Below, piece after piece: positions 27,542-35,506 of a DNA stretch of 64,000 nucleotides; positions within the stretch are counted from its first letter, which is position 1, and every line of letters starts with the position of its first letter. The notes beneath the pieces are model-generated. The model was not told the origin of the DNA. It did not search any database and was given only the letters and a program-made list of their open reading frames with translations. Source of the DNA: Planctomycetota bacterium (GTDB lineage: Bacteria > Planctomycetota > UBA1135 > GCA-002686595); contig JACKHT010000005.1 in assembly GCA_020638855.1 (NCBI GenBank), forward strand, positions 133,376 through 197,375, in the 5' to 3' direction. The translations under genes were made by a program, and so were the position numbers.

Positions 27542-27573
27542 CCCAAAACCCACGACACCCAAAACCCACGTCA
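27542..27573 (+). repeat. 16-bp direct repeat in a divergent promoter region
   Basis: CCCAAAACCCACGACA and CCCAAAACCCACGTCA are adjacent, followed by a partial third copy (CCCAAGACCACC). They lie in the 190-base gap between the sigma-factor gene and the divergent coiled-coil gene, ending 30 bases before the latter's start. A binding site for a regulator is possible; simple slippage is the alternative. Confidence 0.6.
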
Positions 27574-27603
27574 CCCAAGACCACCAAGCCAAGGGATACC
27601 CAT

Positions 27604-28476
27604 ATGTTCTGTTTCATCAAAGGACTCGCCAAAACCGCTTTTTGGGGAGTCGTCATCCTGGGTGGAGCCGCGATCGCGACCACCGTCATCGCGGGCCCCC
27701 GCCACACCCAACAGGTCGTCGGCAAGATTCGAGCCCACGTCCAAGAACACCTGAACCACCTCGAGGACGATCCGGTTTCGCTGCGTGCGGAATTGCAGCG
27801 CCTCGAAGCGGAGTACCCCAAGCGCATCTCCGCGGTCCAAAAGGACCTTGGGGAACTCGTCGCGGAAGCGGGTCGCCTGCAATGGGAGCGCGCAGTATCG
27901 TTGCGGGTGGTCGAGATGGCCCAAGCCGATTTGCAAAGCAGCTCCTCGATGGCAGGAGAATCCCAAACCGGACTGATCCGTAGTGCTGGGTTCCCGAGCA
28001 CGCTTGCCGCGGGTGCCACCGCAACCCGAGTCTCCACCGCCCAAGTCGAACGCCTCCAGTCGCTGCTTTCCATGCATGACCAGCGTGCCCAAGATGCCGC
28101 CCGCGATTTGGGCTACATCCAAACCGAAATCCAACGCTTTGAAGCGCTCTTGGAGCAACTCGAAACCGAGCGGGCCCAGTACCACACGCAACTCGAAGCC
28201 CTGAACCGGCAAGTCGATTCGATCCGCCGCAACGAGCGCCTGTTGTCGATGCTGCGCGAACGCCAAAGCTCGCTGCAACAGACCGACCGCTTCGAGACCC
28301 ACAGCCTCGAGCAAATCTCCGGTCGCCTGGCCGGGATCCGCTCGCAGCAGGAAGCCGAGCTCGACCTCTTGTCGGGAACCGAAATGGAAATCGACTACGA
28401 AGGGCGCGCCAAGGCCTCGCTGCAGGTCGAAGACGCCGCCATCCAACAGCAGTCGGCCCACGCGCTGAACCGCTAG
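27604..28476 (+). CDS. Membrane-anchored coiled-coil protein, divergent from the sigma-kinase pair
   Basis: The product is 290 residues. Residues about 8-30 (KTAFWGVVILGGAAIATTVIAG) form one membrane anchor, after which the protein is almost wholly heptad-type helix (for example LRAELQRLEAEYPKRISAVQKDL and IQRFEALLEQLETERAQYHTQLEALNRQ). It recalls phage-shock-protein-like or spacer coiled coils but has no recognised domain. Its position back-to-back with the ECF sigma factor makes it a plausible target of that factor. Function is unknown. Confidence 0.8.
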   Translation: MFCFIKGLAKTAFWGVVILGGAAIATTVIAGPRHTQQVVGKIRAHVQEHLNHLEDDPVSLRAELQRLEAEYPKRISAVQKDLGELVAEAGRLQWERAVSLRVVEMAQADLQSSSSMAGESQTGLIRSAGFPSTLAAGATATRVSTAQVERLQSLLSMHDQRAQDAARDLGYIQTEIQRFEALLEQLETERAQYHTQLEALNRQVDSIRRNERLLSMLRERQSSLQQTDRFETHSLEQISGRLAGIRSQQEAELDLLSGTEMEIDYEGRAKASLQVEDAAIQQQSAHALNR

Positions 28477-28512
28477 CCGTTCGCGAAGGAACTCCTGGAA
28501 AGAACCTTTCTG

Positions 28513-28545
28513 CCGCGCCCCACCGGAACCACCGGTGGGGCGCGG
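28513..28545 (+). terminator. Strong hairpin after the coiled-coil gene
   Basis: CCGCGCCCCACCGG and CCGGTGGGGCGCGG make a perfect 14-bp stem with the 5-base loop aacca, 36 bases past the stop of the 290-residue coiled-coil gene. It is followed by TGTTCGTT. Confidence 0.75.
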
Positions 28546-28741
28546 TGTTCGTTGGAACCCGCCGATGGCTGGCCCAAGCACGTGGGTGTAGGCCAATCTC
28601 CTAGGCTGTTGGCAGTTCCACAGTGCATCCACCCAAAGGGTGGCACAGCGCAACCTACGAACGCTCGATCGTTCTCGCGGCGCGAAACCGGGCTCGTAGG
28701 TCGGGGGTCGCGAGCCGAGCTCGCGGCCCTCGAGCTTGCCA

Positions 28742-30124
28742 TCAGGGAATCTCCAAGACGGCGGGAAGGTGGCTCAGGTCCCATGTGGTGCCCGGCTCGC
28801 CCAGCTTTCCGATTTGGATCGTCTTGATGGCTGCCGGGAGCACAAGCCAGAGGTACCCTTGACCATCGGTCTTGGTACTTCCCAAAATGGTTTCGATGCC
28901 CACGCCAGAGAATTCCAGCTCTTGGCCAAGGGGAGCCATGTCGCCACCCACCACCTGCACTCGGTACACTTGGACCAGGTCGCGCAAGTCGATGTCCCCT
29001 ACCTTTCCGCCCGCGACCTGCTCCAAAACAAACTCGCGTTCGAAAAGGATGACCCCCAGCGTGGGATACGAAACCTTGAGGGTGAGTGCGCGGGTCGTCC
29101 CGTAGGCCAGAAAGCTGCCGTCCTGGCCCGGGGTGATGCCGAATCCCCCACCCTTTTGCCCGATCCAAACGCCGTACAGATCGGGGGTTGGTCCGGGATC
29201 AGGGACAAGCAAGCGCCCGCTCCAACGCAGGGTGCGTGCGACTCGAATCTCCATACCACTCGTAGGGACCGTTTGCTGCATCACCGACTCCGGTTCGTAA
29301 CCGGGCGCCAAGAACGTCAAATCGACGCTGGGCACTCCGGGGGGACCGAAGGCTTCGAAGTAGCCCTGATCGTCGATACGGACTTGGCCCTGGATGCTCT
29401 TGGGCCAAGCGTCTATGGACAAGGGATCGACTGCCGATGGACTGAGCGTGCCCAATGCCCCTGGAATCACTTCTCCGCCATCGCCAATCACCCGCCCGCT
29501 CAGCAGCGCTACCGGGTACAACTCCCGCGTCTCGGCCAGGGTCAGGGTCCCCAAATCCAGCGTACCTTGGAGGGGCAACTCCACTTGGGCAACAAGGACA
29601 TGCGCCGATGTCGAAGGATCGGTGAACTCGAAATCAAATGTCTGCCCGCGGACACTCATCAAACGCAGTTGAATCCTGCCCTCCCGATCGGTGGTGAGTT
29701 CGAACGACATTGGAAGTGAGCTGCCAGGAAGACGTGCCAAGGGTACCTGCCTCAGCTGGACGCTTCGTTCGGCCAGCGGCTTGCCCGTGAATTCGATCAA
29801 GTGGGCTACCAGCGTGATTCCGCGACCGCTCGTGCCCAATTCTGCACGGTCCTCGACTTTGCCCTCCGACTGCGGCGGCCCATCGGCTTCGAGTGGGCGG
29901 GGCACGATGGCTTGGACCCCTGGCGCGGCCGCTTCACTCCGCCGTACCGATGCCGGCGCCGCCAAGTCCGCAACCGGCGCTTCTGGCTGCTCAGCTGCCG
30001 GCTCCGCGACTTGCAGCTCGACAGTTCGCTCTTGGCCGGGCGTCGGACTTGGATTCCACTGCCAGAATCCTAACGACCCCAGCCCCACGACCAGAATGGC
30101 CCAAACCCAATGGATCGGTTTCAT
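28742..30124 (-). CDS. Exported protein with carboxypeptidase-regulatory-like domains
   Basis: From ATG 30124 the product is 460 residues. A hydrophobic N-terminal segment (about 7-22) anchors or exports the protein, and a Pro/Ala/Glu-rich linker to about residue 90 follows. The remainder is beta-rich modules with the same style as the 1,041-residue protein at 6946-10071 (for example LSGRVIGDGGEVIPGALGTL and FGPPGVPSVDLTFLAPGY), indicating Ig-like CarboxypepD_reg repeats. No enzyme motif is visible. A surface or periplasmic structural role is inferred. It lies downstream of thiC on the same strand, with a likely terminator between them. Confidence 0.7.
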   Translation of the reverse strand: MKPIHWVWAILVVGLGSLGFWQWNPSPTPGQERTVELQVAEPAAEQPEAPVADLAAPASVRRSEAAAPGVQAIVPRPLEADGPPQSEGKVEDRAELGTSGRGITLVAHLIEFTGKPLAERSVQLRQVPLARLPGSSLPMSFELTTDREGRIQLRLMSVRGQTFDFEFTDPSTSAHVLVAQVELPLQGTLDLGTLTLAETRELYPVALLSGRVIGDGGEVIPGALGTLSPSAVDPLSIDAWPKSIQGQVRIDDQGYFEAFGPPGVPSVDLTFLAPGYEPESVMQQTVPTSGMEIRVARTLRWSGRLLVPDPGPTPDLYGVWIGQKGGGFGITPGQDGSFLAYGTTRALTLKVSYPTLGVILFEREFVLEQVAGGKVGDIDLRDLVQVYRVQVVGGDMAPLGQELEFSGVGIETILGSTKTDGQGYLWLVLPAAIKTIQIGKLGEPGTTWDLSHLPAVLEIP

Positions 30125-30207
30125 GCACTCTCCATCGTAACCTAGATGGCGTGTAGGGGATCCTCCACCGGACCAGGGGCCCCAACCCCATTCCATGGCC
30201 CCTGGAC

Positions 30208-30252
30208 CGAGGGCCGGCGCGTGGGCATCGCTGCACACGTCGCCGGCCCTCG
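30208..30252 (-). terminator. Hairpin downstream of thiC
   Basis: CGAGGGCCGGCG and CGCCGGCCCTCG form a perfect 12-bp outer stem around a 21-base interior that can partly pair. It lies 28 bases past the thiC stop and upstream of the next minus-strand gene, so it likely ends the thiC transcript. There is no T-run. Confidence 0.55.
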
Positions 30253-30280
30253 CTAGCTACACCGGGTGTTCCCCCGGAGA

Positions 30281-31942
30281 TCAACTCGGCGACTTCTGGT
30301 ACAGCTCGCCGCCCTTCTCGCGGAACTCGGCGCTCTTGGCCGCCAAGCCCTCGCCGAGAGCCTCGGCCTCCGCCACGCCTTTCTCCGCAGCAAACTTGCG
30401 CACGTCCTCGGTGATCTTCATCGAGCAGAAGTGCGGTCCGCACATCGAGCAGAAGTGCGCCACCTTGGCCCCGTCAGCGGGCAAGGTCGCGTCGTGGTAG
30501 GAACGCGCCGTGGGCGGATCGAGCGACAGGTGGAATTGATCCTCCCAGCGGAATTCGAAGCGAGCCTTCGACAGGGCGTCGTCCCAGTCCTGCGCCCCGG
30601 CGTGGCCCTTGGCCAAGTCTGCGGCGTGGGCGGCGATCTTGTAGGCGATCACGCCCTGCTTGACGTCGTCGCGGTTGGGCAACCCCAGGTGTTCCTTGGG
30701 AGTCACGTAGCACAACATCGCGGTTCCATGACCCCCAATGATCGCTGCTCCGATGGCGCTGGTGATGTGGTCGTAGGCGGGCGCGATGTCGGTCACCAGC
30801 GGGCCGAGCGTGTAGAAGGGCGCGTCGTGGGTCCATTTGCGCTGCAGGTCGACGTTCTCCTTGATCTTGTGCAACGGCACGTGGCCGGGGCCTTCGATCA
30901 TGACCTGGACGTCGTGCTTCCAAGCGATTTGGGTCAACTCGCCCAGGGTTTGCAATTCGGCAAACTGGGCCTCGTCGTTGGCATCCTTGATCGATCCGGG
31001 GCGCAGACCATCGCCCAGCGAAAACGACACGTCGTAGCGCTTCATCAATTCGCAGATGCGCTCGAAGTGGGTGTAAAGGAAGTTCTCCTGGTGGTGCGCC
31101 AGGCACCACTTGGCCATGATCGAACCGCCGCGCGAAACGATGCCCGTCAGCCGCTTAGCCGTCATCGGCACGTAGCGCAGCAGCACGCCCGCGTGGATCG
31201 TGAAGTAGTCGACCCCTTGCTGGGCTTGCTCTTCGAGCGTCTCCAGGAACAGGTCGATGTTCAAGTCCTCGATCTTGCCGTTGACTTTCTCCAAGCACTG
31301 GTACAGCGGTACCGTACCGATCGGAACCGCCGAGTTGCGGATGACGTGCTCGCGGGTCTCGTGGATGTTCTCGCCGGTCGACAGGTCCATGACCGTGTCC
31401 GCACCCCAACGCACCGCCCAGCGCAGCTTGTCGACCTCTTCCTCCACCGACGAGCTCACCGCGGAATTGCCGATGTTGGCGTTGATCTTGACCAAGAAGT
31501 TGCGCCCGATGATCATCGGCTCGCTCTCGGGGTGGTTCACGTTGGCCGGGATGATGGCGCGGCCCACGGCGACTTCGTCGCGCACGAACTCCGCATCGAC
31601 GCCCTCGCGTTCGGCGATGAAGGCCATCTCGGGGGTGATCAGCCCCTGGCGCGCATAGTGCATCTGCGAGACGTTGCCCCCCGGTCCCGGTTTGCGCGCG
31701 TCGATCCACGCTTGCCGGAGTTTGGGCACGCCGGCGCGCACGTCGCAGTCCTGGGGACCGGTGGTGTCGTACACGTCGAGCGGCGCCTCCCCACCCGAGA
31801 GGTGGATCCGGCGCTTGGGTACGCGCAGGGTCCAACCCCCGTGCTGGACCTCGGTGTAGATCTTGTGGGAGGAGGGGAACGAAGTCTCGAAGGACTCGAT
31901 GGTGCCGGCCGGGTCGGCCGGGGCTTGATGGGCTTCTTTCAT
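30281..31942 (-). CDS. thiC: Phosphomethylpyrimidine synthase ThiC
   Basis: ThiC converts aminoimidazole ribotide to hydroxymethylpyrimidine phosphate in thiamine synthesis, using S-adenosylmethionine and a [4Fe-4S] cluster. The 553-residue product contains the strongly conserved blocks NANIGNSAVSSSVEEEVDKL, MDLSTGENIHETRE, GVDYFTIHAGVL and IEGPGHVPLHKI. The cluster-binding motif CSMCGPHFC (C-x2-C-x4-C) is near the C-terminus. Length and motifs are complete, and the start at ATG 31942 is preceded by an AGGAAAG ribosome-binding site. A TPP riboswitch lies directly upstream, so expression should fall when thiamine pyrophosphate is abundant. No other thi genes are linked here. Confidence 0.98.
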   Translation of the reverse strand: MKEAHQAPADPAGTIESFETSFPSSHKIYTEVQHGGWTLRVPKRRIHLSGGEAPLDVYDTTGPQDCDVRAGVPKLRQAWIDARKPGPGGNVSQMHYARQGLITPEMAFIAEREGVDAEFVRDEVAVGRAIIPANVNHPESEPMIIGRNFLVKINANIGNSAVSSSVEEEVDKLRWAVRWGADTVMDLSTGENIHETREHVIRNSAVPIGTVPLYQCLEKVNGKIEDLNIDLFLETLEEQAQQGVDYFTIHAGVLLRYVPMTAKRLTGIVSRGGSIMAKWCLAHHQENFLYTHFERICELMKRYDVSFSLGDGLRPGSIKDANDEAQFAELQTLGELTQIAWKHDVQVMIEGPGHVPLHKIKENVDLQRKWTHDAPFYTLGPLVTDIAPAYDHITSAIGAAIIGGHGTAMLCYVTPKEHLGLPNRDDVKQGVIAYKIAAHAADLAKGHAGAQDWDDALSKARFEFRWEDQFHLSLDPPTARSYHDATLPADGAKVAHFCSMCGPHFCSMKITEDVRKFAAEKGVAEAEALGEGLAAKSAEFREKGGELYQKSPS

Positions 31943-31951
31943 GGTCGCTTT

Positions 31952-32064
31952 CCTACGCCGGCATGATCCGGATCAGGTTCGAGGGGTACCTCTCAGGCGC
32001 CCACACGGCGCCGCCCCCAGCGGTTGGGCCCCGAAGGGAGCCCGAGCGGCCAGTGTAGCCCCTC
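31952..32064 (-). promoter_or_regulatory. TPP riboswitch (THI element) controlling thiC
   Basis: On the minus strand the leader reads GAGGGG at its 5' edge (32059-32064), a GC-rich variable arm, then CTGAGAGGTACCCCTCGAAC and CTGATCCGGATCATGCCGG followed by CGTAGG. The CUGAGA and CCUGAUCC...AUNCCGGCG blocks are the diagnostic thi-box, and the GAGGGG/CCCCUC pairing closes helix P1 and P2 regions. The element ends 9 bases from the thiC start region, overlapping the ribosome-binding site area, so control of translation initiation is likely. Confidence 0.93.
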
Positions 32065-32308
32065 GGGGCAGCGCTTCGAACCCCCTGGGGACACAACACC
32101 CCGACCGGTGTGGGGCCCCTGGACCGGAATCCGGGCCGGGCCGAACCGGATTCACCGCTCGTTCGGGCCCCATCTGGGAAGCCAGCTTCCATTTTGGGCC
32201 CAGGTTTTCGGTTCCGGGGGTATCCTTCGGGGGTACGTTTTGGTGACCGGCGCCCCTTCGGGCGGCGGATCTTCCCTCTCGATTCCCTCCATTCCCTTTG
32301 GATTCCCC

Positions 32309-32389
32309 ATGAAGAAGTCGATTTTTGTCGCCGTGTTCGGATGTGTTGCCAGCCTGACCATGGTGGACATGTCTGTCGCCCAAGGGTGA
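32309..32389 (+). pseudogene. Detached signal peptide in frame with the HEAT-repeat gene
   Basis: ATG 32309 opens a 26-codon frame encoding a textbook signal peptide (basic MKKS, hydrophobic core, SVAQG end), then meets TGA at 32387 and a second TGA at 32390. After these two stops the same frame runs open, first as a Gly/Pro/Ala-rich linker from 32393 and then into the HEAT-repeat protein. The piece is therefore most simply the lost N-terminus of the next gene, separated by mutation or sequence error; readthrough cannot be excluded. Confidence 0.6.
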
Positions 32390-32572
32390 TGAGGCCCGCC
32401 CCGCGCCACCGGTGGTGTCGCAAAACCAGCAGCAGCCCCCGCAGGTAGAGCACCTGGCCCCACGGGAGGAACCCCTGGTGCGCCCGGCCCTGGCGGCCCG
32501 CGCAGTCCTTGGGGATCGCCCACTGCCCCCGACAACCCGCTTGCTCCCAGGCCCGACGGCCTGAAGTCGCCC

Positions 32573-34513
32573 GTGACGATCAACGATCACGAGCTGGTGA
32601 GCAACCCCGGTGCTTGGCAGCTTTGGTGGGAGTTCAACCAAGATCGCTTCCTGCGCTACAGCTCGATCAACACCGGAGGGTCGGTTTTGACCCATGGTTC
32701 CGATTGGGAAATTGGCCGAGGAAGCTCCACGGACAACCTCGGCGGTCGCTTGACCCAGAAGGAAATCCAGGAACTGGTCCTGCCTGCCCTGCAGGAAGGC
32801 ATCCAGATGGGTGGCAGCGAGAAGTTCGTCAAGAACGCGCTGATGGTCATGGCCAAGATCGGTGGCGAGCAAAACAGGGAGACCTTCGAGTTCTTCCTGC
32901 GCTTCTACCTGAGCAACGGCCACGCAACCATCAACGAAACCGCAGCGGTGGCCATGGGCCTGGCCTGCGGGGAGACGAACTACCCCCTGCTCGCGTCGAT
33001 CGCCAAGGACACTCCCGAAGCCCAGGAACTCTTGGGCCGCAAGAAGGTCCCCATGGGCATGCGTGCCTTTGCGGCCTACGGCATGGGTTTCGCCGCTTCC
33101 AATTCCTCGAACGATTCGTTCCGGCGCCAAGCGGTGGCGGATCTGATCAGCATCCTGGAAGAGAAGTTCGAGCCCGACGAATTCAAGATCGCCGACGACG
33201 AAGACGCCAAGGCCAAGGACAAGAAGAAGGACAAAGACAAGGACGAACCCATCGAGGACGCCAAGGTTTCCGACCTGCGCGTGGCCGCCATGGTTTCCAT
33301 CGGTCTGATCCCCCTTCCGTTCTCCCACGACGTCAACGTGTGCATCTGCGGCCAGTGCAAGGTTCCGAACCCGGACACTTGCTTCCAGTCGCAGGTCACC
33401 TACCTGATGCGCAACTTCACCGCGGACGAGGAATTCGACGCCCAAGTGCGAGCCCACACGGCCAGCACCCTGGGCCGTTTGATCCTGGCCGGGGCCGAGT
33501 TGGCGGGCACCGAATTCCACGACTCGATCAACGAGATCAAGTTGGGCGTGTCGGACATCCTGTCCGAAGCGCTTGGGAAGCGGGCCAACCAACCCCAAGT
33601 GGTGCAGAACAGCGCCATCATGGCGTTGGGTCTGATGGGTGACGCGGACAACGAAGACGTGGATGCCTGGATCCGCAGCGAGCTCAAGCGCGCTGCGTCC
33701 AAGGGGGGTCCGCTCGGCAAGCGCTTCGCGATGATGTCGCTAGCGGAAGTCGGCAGCCGCCGTGGTCAGGGTGAGAAGCCCTGGGCAGCGGTTCCCGAAG
33801 TTCGCATGGAACTCATGAGCCACCTCAGCCGCGGTCGCCAAGACGTGCGTCCGTGGGCCGGTTTGGCGCTCGGTGTGTTCGGGTACCAACTCAAGAACCA
33901 GGCCCAGGAGCTCGACGAATCCGTCGATCGCGCCCTGACCCGGGTCGCGAAGGATGCCCGCACGGCCGACGACTTGGGTGCCTACGGCGTCGCCATGGGG
34001 CTGCGTGGTTCCGACCAAGGCCGTGAGGCCATGATCGAGAAGCTCAGCGCCACCAAGGATGCTGCGGCCCGTTCTTACGTGGCGCTTGGGCTCGGCTTGT
34101 CCGGGAACAAGACCTCGATCAAGGACCTGCAGGAAACCCTCGAAGCGACCGATCGCGAGCCCCTGGTGCAAACCAGGACCGGGCTGGCCTTGGGTCTCTT
34201 GGGCGATTCTGCGGTGGTCGAAGAGTTGGTCAGCCGTTTGGAGAAAACCCACTCCGAAGAGAAGCGCGCCACGATCGCCTTGGCCCTCGGCTACATCGGG
34301 GACAAGCGTTCGGTCGAAGTCTTGACCTCGATCCTGCGCGACAAATCGATCCGCGAGTCGGGTACCCGTGATGCCGCCATCCTGGCGATCGGCTACATGT
34401 GCGATCGCCGCGCCACCCCGTGGCGTTCGGTGATGGCCCACGGCACCAACTACTTGGCCGAAACCCAGACCTTGCTCAACGGCAAGAACACCGGGCTTCT
34501 GAACCTCAAGTAG
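32573..34513 (+). CDS. HEAT-repeat protein with Gly/Pro-rich N-terminal linker
   Basis: The frame given here starts at GTG 32573 (646 residues), but the same frame extends upstream without stop to 32393 as a linker rich in Gly, Pro and Ala, so the natural protein is probably longer and exported (see 32309-32389). The body has alternating helical units such as ARSYVALGLGLSGNKTSIKDL and KRATIALALGYIGDKRSVEVL, typical of HEAT or PBS-lyase-like repeats. An acidic/lysine-rich stretch (DEDAKAKDKKKDKDKDEP) separates two repeat blocks, and a cysteine group, CICGQC plus a further Cys eight residues later, lies in between. Proteins like this are common in Planctomycetota; a scaffold role is inferred only from the fold. 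A strong terminator follows. Confidence 0.75.
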   Translation: MTINDHELVSNPGAWQLWWEFNQDRFLRYSSINTGGSVLTHGSDWEIGRGSSTDNLGGRLTQKEIQELVLPALQEGIQMGGSEKFVKNALMVMAKIGGEQNRETFEFFLRFYLSNGHATINETAAVAMGLACGETNYPLLASIAKDTPEAQELLGRKKVPMGMRAFAAYGMGFAASNSSNDSFRRQAVADLISILEEKFEPDEFKIADDEDAKAKDKKKDKDKDEPIEDAKVSDLRVAAMVSIGLIPLPFSHDVNVCICGQCKVPNPDTCFQSQVTYLMRNFTADEEFDAQVRAHTASTLGRLILAGAELAGTEFHDSINEIKLGVSDILSEALGKRANQPQVVQNSAIMALGLMGDADNEDVDAWIRSELKRAASKGGPLGKRFAMMSLAEVGSRRGQGEKPWAAVPEVRMELMSHLSRGRQDVRPWAGLALGVFGYQLKNQAQELDESVDRALTRVAKDARTADDLGAYGVAMGLRGSDQGREAMIEKLSATKDAAARSYVALGLGLSGNKTSIKDLQETLEATDREPLVQTRTGLALGLLGDSAVVEELVSRLEKTHSEEKRATIALALGYIGDKRSVEVLTSILRDKSIRESGTRDAAILAIGYMCDRRATPWRSVMAHGTNYLAETQTLLNGKNTGLLNLK

Positions 34514-34534
34514 CGCACCTTGCGCAACCCAAAC

Positions 34535-34569
34535 GCCGGCGCCGCGAACTTCGAGTTCGCGGCGCCGGC
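34535..34569 (+). terminator. Strong hairpin after the HEAT-repeat gene
   Basis: GCCGGCGCCGCGAACT and AGTTCGCGGCGCCGGC form a perfect 16-bp stem with the loop tcg, 21 bases past the stop codon, followed by TTGCTTTTG. This is the best-looking intrinsic terminator of the window. The remaining space to 34757 shows nothing recognisable. Confidence 0.85.
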
Positions 34570-34757
34570 TTGCTTTTGGGCTGGCCGGCCCTCAAGCGCT
34601 GCAAGATCAGGCGAGTGCAGGATCGAGTTTGCGGCACCCATAACTCCCCCACTCAAGGCTCGCTTGGTCCGTGTGCCCAACGATCACAAGCCGAACCATG
34701 CTTGTGGAAGTGCGCTCACAAGCACCGCCTGAGGAGCTTCCGCTCCAACCCAACCGG

Positions 34758-35294
34758 TCACGCGCGCCGCTGGTTGCCACCCCGTTGGATGCGCCAAACC
34801 ACCGCACTTGCAACCGAAGCCAACAGGAGTACCCCCAGCGAGGTGCCCAAGTCGAGCGAACGGGTGCTGAAGGCCAAGAGTAGGTACATCGCCGCTGGAC
34901 CTAGCACGAGGCAAGCCAGCATGAGGGGCCACAGGGTGCGGTGCGAAAACTGCGTGCGCCGCCGGGTGAACGAGCCAGCCGCATCCCACAGAATCACGCC
35001 CAAGACGATCGGCAGCCCAATGGCCCAACCCTGGCCCATGCCCAAGCCGGAGCTGAGCCCCATCATCGCGATCCCCAGGACGCCCATCGCCAGCACCACG
35101 AGGCCCTTGGCCGTGCGTTCCGACTCGACCTTGGCTTCGCTCAACGTCCGATAGGTGCGCTGGTCCTCGCGCAGATTGACCTTGCCGCAAGCGGGGCAAC
35201 GACCGGCTGCGCCATCGAACGCGAAGTCCCGCATGCAGTACAAGCAATGCCTGGAAGAGGTCCGGGGTCGAGGGGTGCGTAGGGTTGGATTCAT
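34758..35294 (-). CDS. Zinc-ribbon membrane protein of unknown function
   Basis: The start at ATG 35294 is fixed by a GGAGG site nine bases upstream and gives 178 residues. A C4 zinc ribbon (CLYC and CPAC, 14 residues apart) is followed by a charged helix and four hydrophobic segments (about 65-85, 88-110, 125-145, 148-168). The design parallels the protein at 19862-20509, but the two share no clear sequence beyond the ribbon plus membrane plan. Function unknown. Confidence 0.75.
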   Translation of the reverse strand: MNPTLRTPRPRTSSRHCLYCMRDFAFDGAAGRCPACGKVNLREDQRTYRTLSEAKVESERTAKGLVVLAMGVLGIAMMGLSSGLGMGQGWAIGLPIVLGVILWDAAGSFTRRRTQFSHRTLWPLMLACLVLGPAAMYLLLAFSTRSLDLGTSLGVLLLASVASAVVWRIQRGGNQRRA

Positions 35295-35506
35295 GGGACC
35301 GTCCTCCAATGGCCCCAGCGTTCGCGCTGCCCGGCTCACGGCCGGCTCACGGCCGATCGGCGAACCGCCGGGGGCTCGGGCGGCAGGTACAATACTAGCC
35401 GTAGTTCCACAGCACTCCGAACGCATCCGAAGAGGAAGCTTCTCGGCCGCTCCCTCAGGGCTGCCGCCCCGCGAGGCCCCTTGCTGCCAGGTCCTCCCAC
35501 CAACGC

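Noticed and set aside
27542..27573. CRISPR array
   Set aside because: Only two to three copies with no spacers and no cas genes anywhere in the window.
32387..32392. UGA-UGA pair read as selenocysteine in the HEAT-repeat gene
   Set aside because: Two adjacent UGA codons lie in a signal-peptide/linker junction with no redox motif and no obvious hairpin; mutation or sequence error is simpler.
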